Source: Certhia americana
Taxonomy: Eukaryota; Chordata; Aves; Passeriformes; Certhiidae
Assembly: GCA_018697195.1 (NCBI GenBank)
Contig: CM031858.1
Location: 94,266,298-94,330,297, forward strand
Length of the DNA: 64,000 nt
Reading direction: 5' to 3'
Positions 38,700-51,404 of this stretch are shown here, in pieces. Each line of letters starts with the position of its first letter. Position 1 is the first letter of the stretch. Made by a program: the position numbers and the translations under genes. The notes beneath the pieces are model-generated. The model saw only the letters and a list, made by a program, of their open reading frames with translations, was not told where the DNA came from and searched no databases.

Positions 38700-39195
38700 A
38701 TGTTGTGAGTAGGGAGCAGGCACAAACCAGGGGTTTGTTTTGTTCCCACCTCAAACAAAAGGGTGGGTGGGTGTGGAAAGGCTTTGCCGATGTTAAGGAG
38801 ACATAAGAGGCTTCTCTCACAGGATACCCTGTTCTGTTATGCCAATGTACCCTGTTCTGCTCCCTCAGTCAGCCCTGTTTATCCCCTCTCCATCCCTGTG
38901 TCCCTCAATCACTCCCTCCCAATTTCCCCATTGGCTCACATACCCCAATCCCACCTTTGTAGCCTGATGCCCCCTGACCATTGGTCCCTGATGCTCTCCC
39001 AGCCCCCCAGCACCCATATACTTGAACCTGAACCCTTCCCATGAGCTCTGCCTTTGACCCTGGACTGTCTGCATGTGTGGCTGAAATAAACATCTCTGTG
39101 GAACCCATACAAAGGCCCTTCCTGCTTCTCTTTACCATTAACCATATTAACAGCTCTCCTGGTCGCAAGGTGGGAATGCTGTGGTGGATGTTGTT
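38700..39195 (+). mobile_element. LTR-like segment (endogenous retrovirus), forward orientation
   Basis: The segment has LTR architecture. A C-rich upstream part carries CCAAT-type motifs (CCCATTGGCTC near 38928 and ACCATTGGT near 38978). A TATA-like CATATA lies at 39015-39020, and AATAAA at 39085-39090 is followed by CATCTCTGTGGAACC and a pyrimidine-rich stretch. The AATAAA-CATCTCTGTGG part resembles, from memory, LTRs common in passerine genomes. No gag, pol or env remnants are recognisable nearby, so a solo LTR is most likely. The ends are approximate and no target-site duplication was confirmed. Confidence 0.45.
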
Positions 39196-42100
39196 CACAG
39201 GGCCATAAGAAAGAGGAAGAAGTCCAATGAAAGATCAGTTAAGGGATTAAGTTGTGATCATCTGAAGTTGAAGTAGATGGAAGGCTGTCTCTGAGGAAGG
39301 CTGAAGCTGAGAACAGGACCAAGGAGAGGCCAGAAGTGGAGTGAGAAATTCAGAGGAGAATCACTATTGAGTGAAAAAATTGCCAAAAAGGGCAAAGTCA
39401 ACAATTTGAGAAATCAAAAGAATTTGAAGATGGAGCTGAAACTCTGAAACCTAACCAGAAGAGTTGTGTGCCTATTGCAGAGGGAGGGCTTCTCTTCAAA
39501 TGAAAGGAGAAGGAATGTGTAGACAGCTTCTGGAAAGATGGACTGGAAACTTCTGAAATAAGCATATAATTTAATCTTGGTGAATTATCTTATTCTGCAA
39601 AAATGTTCTGAGGCTGAATGATGTCCTGACAGAAAATAAGGAAATGCCTTTTTTGATCTCTGCTTTCTTGACTGATGAGTGAACCAGAGGTAGAACTATA
39701 AATATGAGTAGTTGAGGGTGGACTGAAGGGCCTCTCCAGTTCCTAAGGCATTCTGAGAAGCATATTGCTCTTCTAGAGAAACAAGTAGACTGATTAGCCC
39801 CAAGCAGGAAAGGGGAAAAAAAAGGCAGGCGAGAAGGCTCAGTGTTTTAAGCAGATGCTGAACTGGAGCAATCCTTTGAGGATGCTAGAGGGTACATTCA
39901 GATAGCATTCTGTAATACAGAATGTTTTAAGATGTCTTGTAGTATGTAGGATAAAAGAGCTGGAGATGCTTAAAGCTGTTAAGAAAAAATGTCCAGTATT
40001 AAAATGGCTTCAGACACTTGGTTTTTTCCTTTGTATCTCAAATTTAAGTTTTTCATGTGAGATTGGTACAGATGGTTTGATTTGTTTGTTCCTGTGTCAT
40101 CAGGTGAGTTACTTGTCAGGAGTTTAGAAAATGTGATTTACCCATATTCCCTTTCTGTAAGTGAAAAGCTGTGCATGTCATCTTTGGTCAGCATCAACCC
40201 AAAGTGTACCACAGGAACCTCAGAAGGTTTTTCTAAGCAGAGAAAAATGATTTATTTATCTTCTAAATATTCATTGTTACGATATGACATAAAATGAAAG
40301 GGACACTGACCTTCCAGTTCATCTTACTCCCAGAATTCAGCTTATTTTTCTGGGACAGTGTAGTGTTGTGCTTTGCCTGGGACAATTCACGAGCCAGTGG
40401 TGGTTTCTGAGGTCTACAACTTGTCACAGAGTGCTGGAGCAGTGCTCCAATAAACATATTTTTTTGATGAGGGACTTCCCTTGGTGAAGGTAGGTCACAA
40501 ACCAAACCATTTCTGGCTTTTACCACAAGTTTTCACAAGAGTTGTGCTTGTTCATCCCCAGGGGAGCCAGCAATGGGAGGCCACTGCAATCACCTCTCTC
40601 ACAGAAGACCATGGATGTAAAATGGTAACCAGTTTGCTGGCTACTGCTTCCCCAAAGTTTTCTTCCTTGTGTTCCTCTCCTCCTTCGGAGAACACGGGTG
40701 TGGGTGATTGCTTGCACCACAGAGGAAGTGTTATCTCCAAACCAGTGGTGGGGACAGGGGGCTGGGAAGAGTTTTCTGTTTACAAGAAGTCCACATCAAG
40801 GCTTGCCTAATCCTGTTCCCTCTGCTGGAGTTTCCTACCTGCTTCTCCTGACAAATGGCAAACCAGTTGTGTGGCCGTGCTCCTGATAATGTGCAAAAGC
40901 CTGCTATGATTATGGGAATGATTTGCTTTCCTGAATTTTTTTTTTTTTTTCCAAATATTGACAAGACTAGAGAGCGTCCTTGTTAGGGCAGTGTTTGACT
41001 GCATTGTTAGGGGGACAGGAGGAAGCTCAGTGAGACAAAGCACATTTTTTATCTTTAGGAACTGTAGGTCTAGTGGTAGGTTCTCGGGGCTCTTTACAAA
41101 GAAAGAATTTTGGAAGTTTGCTAACAAGAAAGTGGAATTACATGGAAATTTGCTCAGGTCCTGAGTCTCTGGTTGCTTACCATCCCTGTGCCTTGAGAGG
41201 GTGAGGCCGCTTGTTGCCACTGGCCCTGGGCTGGCACTCTGGTGGTGAAGGGGACCTGTACTTTCTGTTTCCCCAGCAGTGACACATGTGCGTGGCTCCT
41301 CTTGGGCTCTCTGCCCTGACCTGCTTGCTTCCCAGCTCGCAGCCACAAATGGGGAAGCTCTGCTCTCTCACCTCCCCAGAGCTACATCCACCAGGACTGA
41401 GGTGTGAAGGGAATTGGAGCTGGTCTCTGCCCTGCCATTGAGGAGGGTATCTTGGCACTGCTATTGTTGCTGTTGCTTATGAACAGAAACACAAGTCCAA
41501 ATAAGTTCATCAGAAGGCTGAAAAGAGGAATCTTTAGTAACAAAATGGAGTACCTTATATAAAGTACTTTGCTAAGTAAAAAGTGATTGGTGAATGGGAA
41601 CACCACCTTCCTTATTACCATTGGCTAAGTAAGAGAAACAATATATTCTATGTTATGAAAACAGGGATGAAAAACACCACCTGTTGTTTTGAGAAAGAAT
41701 ATTGTTTGGAGAGTATTTTTACAGAATTTCTCTTGGGAAAGTGAGAAGCTTTCCCTTGGGAAGAAAAGGCCTCCTGACAGGCCTTCAGCCATGAAGTTTC
41801 AGAGACACAGAATTGTCAGCCCCAGACTGCTATGTTCTGGGATTTCTTTTATGCCAGCCATGCAATGGGAGCAGCCCAGGATCCAGAAACCCTGTGCTCC
41901 CATAGCTGGAGAGGTGTTCAGGCCTCTCTGGGGGACCCTGAATATAATGAACAACTGAGAATCTGGGCAGTATCTTTTGAAAAGTTTAATTGCAACTCTC
42001 TGTTCATCCTCTGCAAGTTAAGCCATCCTTGCATTTGGTCAGGGATCATCTCTGGTGGAAGGAGAACTGCAAGAACTTCCTGAGTTAGGTTGAGTGCAAG

Positions 42101-42949
42101 TGCTAGAATTAAATCCAGGTAGGCCCAAGAGAAATTCCAGGGCGAAGGACAGGCAGTGAGCAAGTGTCCAAAATGACAAGGGCCTTTTACTTGCTGCTGG
42201 TGAGGCTGCTGATTTACTTCACAGCACCATTTCCTACACTACCCCTTAAGTGCTTTCAGGGTTAGAAACATACGGAATTCACAACACAGTTACATAAGTT
42301 ATTTTCATTTGTCTCCGACAGTGTATGATATGAGAAATCCCATGGCTTTTAAGGTGAGGCAAGTAGGAGTCCAAGTGGCAGCAGTGTTACTCTCCTAAAC
42401 TGCTACTTTTTCAGACCATGGCACTTGAAGTATTTGGTAACTTGAGTTAATTCTGCTTTGCAATGATTCTGTTGAATAAACAGTGACTGTAAAATGAGGC
42501 ACAGTTGGAGGCACCATTAAACCCACCTGAATTTTGCTTCTCAAGCTGTGTTTTCTGAGTATTTTGCAGAAAATGAGTCTTTGAGAGTTTTGAGGAAAAA
42601 ATAAGCAGGCTCCTAAGTTTAGAGAAGTCGTTTTGACTGTTGCTAGAATTGCAGTGCTTCAGGAAGCTGAACTTGCAAGAAAGAGGTGAGTGTCTGACGT
42701 GGCACAGAGAGAAGCACGAGAGCTGTAAAGCTAGCTAGATGGTGTTATTACTGAGACTGGTTTGGTAAATACGATTCCAGGGAGTCCAGGTGCCTTTGCA
42801 GGGCCTCCTCTGATAATTTTTCATGCCACTGTTAGCAGAATAATTTGTAAGATTACAGTTCCCTTCATATAGAAAGGGCCTCTTAGGTTGGTGTCCATCT
42901 CTGCTGGGCACCGTAAGGTAAGAGACATTTCCTGATGCTAAAGCTGCCT

Positions 42950-43450
42950 GTGGGATGCCGTGCAGAAGTGATGCTCCAGCCTCGGGGGCAAACTCCCGCT
43001 CTGAGCATGGCACTTACCTGCTTGAATGCCTTTAAGCTGCCTGTGAGGCAAACGAGCCGCGGCTTGGGGAAGCGAGGTGCAGTGCAGCGGGCACACGCCC
43101 GTGCCCTGAAGCTGCTGCCTGCTGTAGGGATGTGCGCTGGCGCTCCTGGGTTCGGCCGGTCTGCCCGAACCTCTGCTCTTGCTGCGCCGAGAGACAAATA
43201 CCGCAGCACCAGCAGTGTTGGCGGGGCGCTGGGCGCTGCAAGGGCAGGTACCCTGTGTAGGCAGGGTGACTGCAGGCTGAGCCCAGGCTGCCTTCCAGGG
43301 TAAGATAGGTGAGGGAGCAGCAGGGTCTCCCAGCCGGGATAAACGCTCAGGTAAGGCAGGAAGGCTGCCGAGGAGCCTCGCCTGGCACAGCAGCTCCGTG
43401 CACAGCACAGCGGGGACTGTGTGAGGGGTGTGGTGACACCCTCTGTGCTG
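42950..43450 (+). promoter_or_regulatory. GC-rich, CpG-containing patch with splice donors
   Basis: This is a local rise in G+C and CpG within AT-rich intergenic DNA. Plus-strand donor motifs follow: CCAGG|GTAAGA (exon side ends 43299) and CTCAG|GTAAGG (ends 43350). Together they look like the promoter and first exon of an unannotated, probably non-coding transcript. The ORFs (122 codons plus, 156 codons minus) have no recognisable domains. Confidence 0.35.
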
Positions 43451-45027
43451 GGACAGCAGCTGCTCGCTGCAATAACGCCGTCTGTAAAGGAAGATATGTC
43501 CTTTCTTTAGGCTTCCAAAGAATAATGAGAGGACATTGAACTGAGTGTCTGTGGAGACACAAGAACTGGACAGTCTTAACCTGCCCAGGTAATGGTGAGG
43601 AAACGTTGATACTTGGCTGTTTCTTGGAGCCTTTAATTGTTTTTAATTATTCTGTCTATCTGTGGGCCTGTGTCACTTTTGTACCATTGGGAGGAGGCAA
43701 TCTGTTTCTCAGAGGAGACTGAAAACCATTGGAGTTCTCTGTATCCATCACCAACACGGAAAATGGGCAAACTATCTTCTCCTTCCCACCTGTGTGTAGT
43801 TGAAGGAACTGCATTAACATCAGTGGGATTTTTGCATAGATGCATGGCTGACTGTAAGTACAAATTTGACCTCCACTCAGAGATGCATGGAAATATGATA
43901 CTTGCCTGTTTACAGTTACTTTACACAGGGAAGGGATTAGAACAGGGTTTGCAGGATGATGGCAAAATGGTTCTGCTCCACACTTTCATCTGGGGAAACT
44001 GTGACACTAGTCCTAAAGCAAAGCTCTAGTTAAATCATGAGATTAGTGTGAAGCTGATATCATGTGTTAGTGTATAATGTTTTAACCGAAGTTTCTTCTT
44101 TTGGCAAGAAACCCACTTCAAAAAAAAAAAAAAACAATAAAACCCAACAAAAAACTTGCAATAAAGTAGTCTCAGAAGATGGAGGTAAACAGATGTAGTT
44201 GTCCCAGTGAATCAATTGCAAATAAGCTATGAAAATGATACTTAATGTACTTTAAAAGATTTGGCTTTAGTATGGAAATGATACCAGCTGAAGTGAAAGC
44301 AATACTATCTACGTGGGAAAGTGGCATTGAAATATTCTTTCTTTCTGCTGCCTTTTGTCAATAAGAGAGGCTTGAATTATGCATTAGCAAGCTATAGAGT
44401 TATGGAAGATAATACAGCAAGGTTATGAACCCAGAACAAAAGAAGGGGAATCTAGGTTCAACTCAGTAATATATCACTTGGAACATATATAAATGGTTAT
44501 AATGCTTTGCACATTATAAAGAGAGTAGTCACATATTTAAATGAGAACAGAGCCATTGCTTCAAGATTTTCTTCAAATATTAATTTGGCCATTGTAATTA
44601 GTTCTTCTTGGGAAGCCTTGCAATATTCGGTATGTTTAGAGTTTTGTGGAATATTCCAGAAAACTATTCTAGCAGATGTACTTTAGATGTAGGATTTTTC
44701 ATAAATATCAATTTGTATTCATATAAACGAAATTCTAAATCTCTGGCTGTGAACAGTCGTCTTTTGAAATGGGAGCGATCTTCGGACAAAGATGGTCAAA
44801 GCAATACTAATTCTGAATATTTGGAGGAGAAACCATAAACGAAGAATAATTCACAGCATTTTTTTTCATTATTAATATTTTTATAATGTGCTTCTCTCCC
44901 TAAATTGACAAAAAAGAAAGGGAAGCAAAATCCACCGGCTGCTCTATTTACTGTCTGCTGATAGTTCTGAAATGGCTTGTTCCTTTAAAGCCTTTTTCCT
45001 GAGTGACAGCCCAGTGCTGTCGCCTGC

Positions 45028-45732
45028 TTGGTGCTTCTGACAACCTTGGTGTCCACCCCAGCCCACCTGGCTGTGTCCACTCCTGCCAGTGCAGCAGGGG
45101 GAAAAGTGAGCAGCCTGCACCCAAGCCTGCCCTTAGCAGCCCCAGGTTTATTTAAATTGCTTTGTACCTGTACAGGAGGGGTCCTGTCCTCAGGTGAGTT
45201 TTGTTTGGAGCTGGAGCACTCTAGTTCCCAAAGATGGAGCAGAATGGGGATTGTATCACAGGACAGACCTGTTATTGGAACATCAAGTTTCCCAGTGATC
45301 AGTGGGATCATTCAGCTGGTCTTTCTCTGGCCCCAGGGGCATGGGATGACCCTGGGAGTTACTTGCTGTGTTGGCTCTGGGGTCCTTGGCTGTGCCACCA
45401 GCTTTTACTTGGGCAAGTGTTGGAGCCAGGTCCACCCAGGTCACTTCCTTGTCCTCAGATTTGCTCCCCAGCCAATGTGGAGGCTGCACAGGAGGCCTGT
45501 TGACATAGGTCTCTTCTCCCTTCCTTGCTTGGCTCTGGAGACAGCCTGGCTCCTTTGGTGTCCACATGCTGGGCTGTGGACGCCACCAGTCCTTGCTGTG
45601 CTGCTGCGCACACGTGGCCACATCCTGCTCCCAGAGCTTGTGTTCATCCCTTCTGCAGTGTCAAGGAAAGGAGTCCATGTTTTTGTTGCTCCTGCAAATA
45701 CTGAAGCTAAGATTTTTTTTTTTTTTTCCTAA
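45028..45732 (+). other. 234-codon ORF of unknown status
   Basis: This is the longest open frame outside ZNF516, starting at an ATG and ending just after a T16 run that encodes Phe residues. The translation is rich in Leu, Val, Trp, Cys and Pro, with no signal, domain or finger that I recognise, and overlapping ORFs exist in other frames. The sequence is GC-richer than its surroundings, which makes chance ORFs longer. I consider it probably non-coding. Confidence 0.15.
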
Positions 45733-48700
45733 TAGCATTTTGAGCAGTGATCAAGTAGAGAAGGTTAACTACAAGAGTTTAGGATTTTTTTTCTGTTTCT
45801 GGAAGGGAATTATGGACTTTAAAAACAAGGTCTTCTGATGGCTGAAGCTGTTTACTAAATCAATGAGGCATCTGAGGTGCACTTGCAGTTCTCTGAGCTG
45901 TATCATTAAACAAGTGTAAGTTAACCAACCTTCAGACCACTGTTATTTACTTTTAATCACAGCTGAGGAGCTACTTAAGAAAACTCTTGGGAAAAGCAAA
46001 CCATTTCTTGAAGAGAGGAATATGGAGTCCAAGGTAAGCATTTACCAGTCGCCAAGAATCTTTAGATCCATTTAGTGTCTCATTATTTGGTGAATAAACC
46101 ACCTGGCATTGCTTAGAAAAACATCAGTGTAATTTCTTTCCAAGACAGACCTAATTGTATAGCAGTGTGTGGCCATTATTTTCTTCCACTCCCAATCTGA
46201 GACTGGGAGTGCATGCCATGTAGTTTCATTTTCTTTTTTTATTCAAAAACAGTGTCCTTAAGAAATGAATAACTGTGGAGAAAGGGTGCTGTGTTGGGCT
46301 ACTCATGCTAACTGCCTTGCTTAAGAAAGGTGCCACCTGAACCCTCACAAAAGAAGTAAAAATACACACAGTTTCCCCAGCATTATTGTGCTCTGGAGTG
46401 AATGGTTATGATGAGGGAGACAGAAGAGACTTTGGGTTTGTCCTTTGTGTGGTATCTCTTTGGGCTCAGAGATGAGGGCTCCATTGTCTTGAATCAGCTG
46501 TCAGAAGCCTCTCATTTTCTTCCTCCTCATTACACAGTTCCAGTCTCCTGTGCACATAATTACAGAGGTTGTGGCTTTTGGTTATGAGAGGAGGGGTAAT
46601 TCCTGGTGTTTGGTTGTTCTTACTACTTGTACATTTTGAAAACTGATTCTGACAAATGTTCAGTGGGAAAGGGTTGGGATGTTGCAGGGATACATGTACA
46701 GCTCTCTTTAATTTCATTTAGGCACCCCTTAAATTTGGTTTAGTCAAGGGACTGCTGCATATTACACAAGGCATGGAGGCTTTTTAAATTTGGGTTTCAT
46801 TCCTGGAATATGGTGCACTGCCTATGATTAAGACTGACAGTCCTGATGCACAGATCACTTCAAGTGAGCGATTTCCACTTGGAAGAAACTATGTCTCAGG
46901 GCCACCTTGGGGAAGAGGTAAATGCAAAGTAATTACCTGTGTTGTTTAGCCAATTCTAGTGAAAAATGTGTCAGGGCTGAGTTCTCAGGTACTGATGTCC
47001 TCCTGCAGGTGTGAGGGCCACACCTTCATCCAGCTGTTTTCTTCTGCTTGTGATTATCTCCTTGTCTTACTGAGGTCTACTCCCACCATTAGCTTTTCAG
47101 TGAGTTTCTAGTTTCAGACAGGCCCTGGGAGAATTGGGAAAGTGGGACCTGTGGAGGGTTGATGGCATTTTCCTGACTTTTGTTAGCTGCTGTGGTATGG
47201 AATGGCTGGAGCTCAGAATGGATGTGGAATAGAAAAAATATGAAAATATACACCCTGTGGAAGCTCAGGGTGCACTGTCTTTGGTGCTGATGCCCATCCA
47301 GTACTAATTTTGTTGCTACATAGCCCAAATAATTCTATGCTTTTTGTAGGTTTTTTAGAATTTTTCAACTCTTAAAAATTTAACAGAAGTAATGTTTGGT
47401 TCATGAAATGTAACATAACCTTAAAAAAAAACCAAAACAAACCAAAAACAAAAACAAAAGCAGTGAGGATGCAGGCAGTTTCTGGGTAGAAAGGAATTCA
47501 CAACTTGGGTGGTTTCAGGTCAGTTTTGGGTCTCACACAGGCTCAGGAAAAAAGCTGCTGCTGCTTTCCATAAAAATAAGAGCCTGTCCTTGCTCTTCAT
47601 TTCCAGTACTTATTATTTTTACCACATTCATATATTTATATTTTGCTTTTGGAAGACACAGGGACAGAATGATACTCCTTTGCCCCTGATCTCACTGTGA
47701 TTATCTAACATAAATCTCCCTTTATAATCTTATCACTGGGCAATTCGGTTATTCTAAATGTGAGCCTTTTTGCCCACTAATCAGTTCATCTTCAGGTTTT
47801 TAAAAGCCCTATTTCATAATTCTGCACATTCCAATTGCTTCTGAGTGTCCAGCCCAGCTCTGCCGTCACTTATCCCCTTCTCCTTCCTTTCTGACAAGGC
47901 AGGCTCTTTCTCCTGCTCACAGTCTTTGCATTGCTTCCAAGTTGATGCACATAGTCATTTGTAATCAAGGCTGTAAATTGTATTTAAAGCTGTACTGCAC
48001 TATCTATGGATATTTGAATCATAAATGAGAGTATTGTCCTGCCTGTACTCTCACTTATTCTTTCAGCCGTAATAGATCCTTTCATTTGTGCTCAATTAGC
48101 TTTTCCACTCCTGCATTCAGACCCTGAAAGTTTCCACTCTTTTCTTCAGGTCTTGAATGCTGATGGTGTGGCCATGTTTGCCTCTACCCCGTAATTTGTT
48201 TAGCTCTTTTGTACCACAGATTTCCCTGAATATGGTTTGTTTGTTTTGACAAGTCCAAACACCATGACTATATTGTGCCATAATAGAAAAATGTTCCCTT
48301 TAATGCTGGGGTGCTACGACTCTGGGATGGATGGACCTCTTGGGTGTTTCAGCTTTTGTTGAACGTAAACAAAATTTTTCTGGAAGATTGATTTTGATTT
48401 TTTAAAAATTTGTTTTCTTTGTTTGTTTGTTTGTTTATTGGGTTCTGGTGGGTTATTTTGGTTTTCTTTTTATTCCGATAGAGCAGCGAGCCAAATCTCA
48501 GCAGTCATATGTGAGGAAGAGTCATTTTTAGAACAGCAGCCCACAGCCTGCAAGCACACAGAGTGCCCCTCCTTTTGCTGCAGTGTCCTGGTGCTGGGAC
48601 AATCAGTCCAGCTGGGCACTGGCCCCAGCCCCTTCCAGGGCCTGCTCAGCCCTGCTGGCACTGGGCACAAGAACCTTGTGGGAGACCTGAGCTGCCAGCT

Positions 48701-49875
48701 GCTCCTGCTTGGGTGTCACAATTCCCCTGGGACTTCAGCCTGCTGCAAAATGGGGCTCCTCATACTTGTAACAACTTGTCCTGCTGCCTGCGCAGCTTGT
48801 GTTTGTTTACATCTCCAAAGGTGGAACTAGAGAGAACCATCTTGTGGGCAAGTGCTTCCTTTTCCCTGCGTGACTTTTGAACCCTCTTTCTATTTACTTC
48901 TTTTGTGTCTTTCTTCTATGAGTAAAAAAAGGAACAAAACTCAGAAGAAATTAGCTATAGCTTCACTTCCTTTCTTTGCACTACAAAATGTGCACATACT
49001 TCTGCAGTGCGATCAGACAGGTTTTATTTCTCTTCTTGTTTTATAAATATGGGCTGATTTCAATTTTTTTTTTTAATTGATGTTAATTTCTTTTTTTGAA
49101 AGTATTTTTAGGGGAACTTTCCTTCACTTTGAACACAGCTGGCATGTTTAAATAAATGTTTCTCCTCTGTTCTGAGCCCTGGGATAATGTTACAGGCAAA
49201 GTGGTTGATGCCTGTTTGAAGCTAACATCTCAGAAATTATTTTGTGATCCTCTTCCAAGTGGAAGATGATCATGACCTTTCTTTCCAGGACTGTCCATGG
49301 ATGGAGGCAGAATCTAGTTGGATCCTGCTTTGGGTGAATGTTGTCCATTGTATTTTTGCAAGTTTTAGTCGGCTTTTTCTTGCTATAGATAGCCATTTTA
49401 CTCTTAACATTTTCCAATCCCGTGATACTCTAGAATTAAAAAATAAAATTGAAAATAATGTATATATCTGATGGACTAACAGGAAGAATATTTCACTTTG
49501 TGTGCAACTGCACACAAAGAAGGAGAGAGACAAAGACAATGCAAGTCTTAGGGTATTCATCTGTGATGTGAAACTGTAAGCAAACCATGAAAATACGGCA
49601 GCTAACAAGACCTTTGTTGACCTGTATTTTGTGGGGATGAATTGGGAAAAGAACTCTGTCCCTAAATCTCACCCCTAAATCTGTCCCTAAATGGCAATCA
49701 CAGTAAGAGATGACAAATATAAGTAATAAAGTGTTATGCTTGGGGCTCTACATCAGGGACACCTGAGCTTGTTGGACAGAACTTTCTAGAGCAGCCAACT
49801 CTAACATTAAACCATTCATGAGCATCAAATGTAGCTAGACTGTCTTTTCATATTTAGTGATATCCAAAGTATAAG

Positions 49876-50074
49876 CCTCCCTCCCTCCCTCCCTCCCTCC
49901 CTCCCTCCCTCCCTCCCTCACCTACCCTCCCTCCTCCCTCCCTCCCTCCCTGGCCCTCCTCCCTCCTTCCCTCCCTCCCTACCCCTTCCCTCCCTCTCCT
50001 CCCACCTCCCTCCCATCAACACTCCCTCCCTCCTCCCTCACCTCCCCTCCCTCCACTCCCTCCCTCCCTCCCTC
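49876..50074 (+). repeat. (CCCT)n pyrimidine array, left of gap
   Basis: About 200 bases of C/T consist mainly of CCCT units with CCT, CACCT and TACCC variants. The purine complement is GGGA-rich. It continues up to the near-duplicate flank at 50075. Confidence 0.9.
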
Positions 50075-50123
50075 ACCTTCTACTTCTCTTTCTCTCCTTC
50101 CATTCCTTCCTTTCCTCTTGTAA

Positions 50124-50326
50124 NNNNNNNNNNNNNNNNNNNNNNNNNNNNNNNNNNNNNNNNNNNNNNNNNNNNNNNNNNNNNNNNNNNNNNNNNNNNN
50201 NNNNNNNNNNNNNNNNNNNNNNNNNNNNNNNNNNNNNNNNNNNNNNNNNNNNNNNNNNNNNNNNNNNNNNNNNNNNNNNNNNNNNNNNNNNNNNNNNNNN
50301 NNNNNNNNNNNNNNNNNNNNNNNNNN
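50124..50326. other. Assembly gap (203 N)
   Basis: The run of N lies inside a pyrimidine microsatellite array, a typical cause of assembly failure. The true length is unknown. Confidence 0.99.
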
Positions 50327-50541
50327 CTTCCTTCCTTCCTTCCTTCCTTCCTTCCTTCCTTCCTTCCTTCCTTTTCCTTCCTTTTCCTTCCTTCCTTTTC
50401 CTTCCTTTTCCTTCCTTTTCCTTCCTTCCTCCCTTCATCCCTCCCTTCATCCTTCCCTCCCTTCATCCCTCCCTCCTTCCCTCCCTTCATCCCTCCCTCC
50501 CTTCATCCCTCCCTCCCTCCCTTCCCTTCCCTTCCCTTCCT
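50327..50541 (+). repeat. (CTTC)n / (CCTT)n array, right of gap
   Basis: The perfect CTTC part at 50327-50371 passes into CTTTTC variants and then CCCTTCAT-type units, all on a pyrimidine strand. ORFs on the minus strand here are Lys/Glu/Arg/Gly repeat artefacts. Confidence 0.92.
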
Positions 50542-51370
50542 ACCTTCTACTTCTTCCTTTCTCTCCTTCCCTTCCTTCCTTTCCTCTTGAAAACTTCCTG
50601 AAACCTCTTTTATTTGACAGTTTTGAATTGTTTTGATCTTTGTGGATCGTGAACGAGCCCTATATATAACTAACAAAAGCACGGCACAGCTCTTCAAAAC
50701 CTTTATATGTGTCTGTCCAAAATCGCAGTTGCCATTCTTTTCTGTGGACACCTTACCCAACCTATGCAACACCCCAATTTCAAATCCTATCATTTTCTTC
50801 TGAAAGAAGGTCAATGTCAGCCTCTGCTGATACAGATTTTTCCACATAAACTGACCTTGTGCAGCATTTCTAGTTAGTGAATTAAAATCAGTGCAGAGAG
50901 CCAGCCGTGTATGAGTCTCAGTGGCCTCATTTTATTATATGCACTTTAAGGATAGACTGGTAAGGAGGAACATTTCTTGGGTGATTCAGACAGACAAAGC
51001 AGAATGGAACTGCTGGGTTAATATCCTGATCTGGATATTTCCATGGTTGAAAGTCCTGTGCTATGCTCCCTCTTTGTACGTCTCTACCATCGCATATTGT
51101 ACCTCAACTCCACAACTGCTACCATACTGCAGTCATAACATCTAATATTTCTACCATTTTTTTTTCTTTTTTTAAAAGAAGTTTTATTTTGCATTTGGAC
51201 ATTATCTGAATTTCAGACTCCTGGCAAGAAGGAATTATTCCCTTTTCCCAGTCCAGAAAATTGCCTTTCTTTACCATAACAGATGTGTACCAGTGTTGCA
51301 AATGATGACATCCTGCCACATCCTGGCAAGGTATCTCACTTGAAACACAGATTTGAATTTCTACATGTTT

Positions 51371-51371
<1 letters not shown>

Positions 51372-51399
<28 letters not shown>
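51372..51399. repeat. Poly(T)28
   Basis: Twenty-eight consecutive T. It could be the poly(A) tail of a minus-strand retrocopy, but no retrocopied gene is recognisable alongside. Confidence 0.9.

Positions 51400-51404
<5 letters not shown>

Noticed and set aside
50073..50847. Minus-strand Lys/Glu/Arg/Gly-rich ORFs across and beside the gap
   Set aside because: They are translations of the pyrimidine microsatellite and of N bases.
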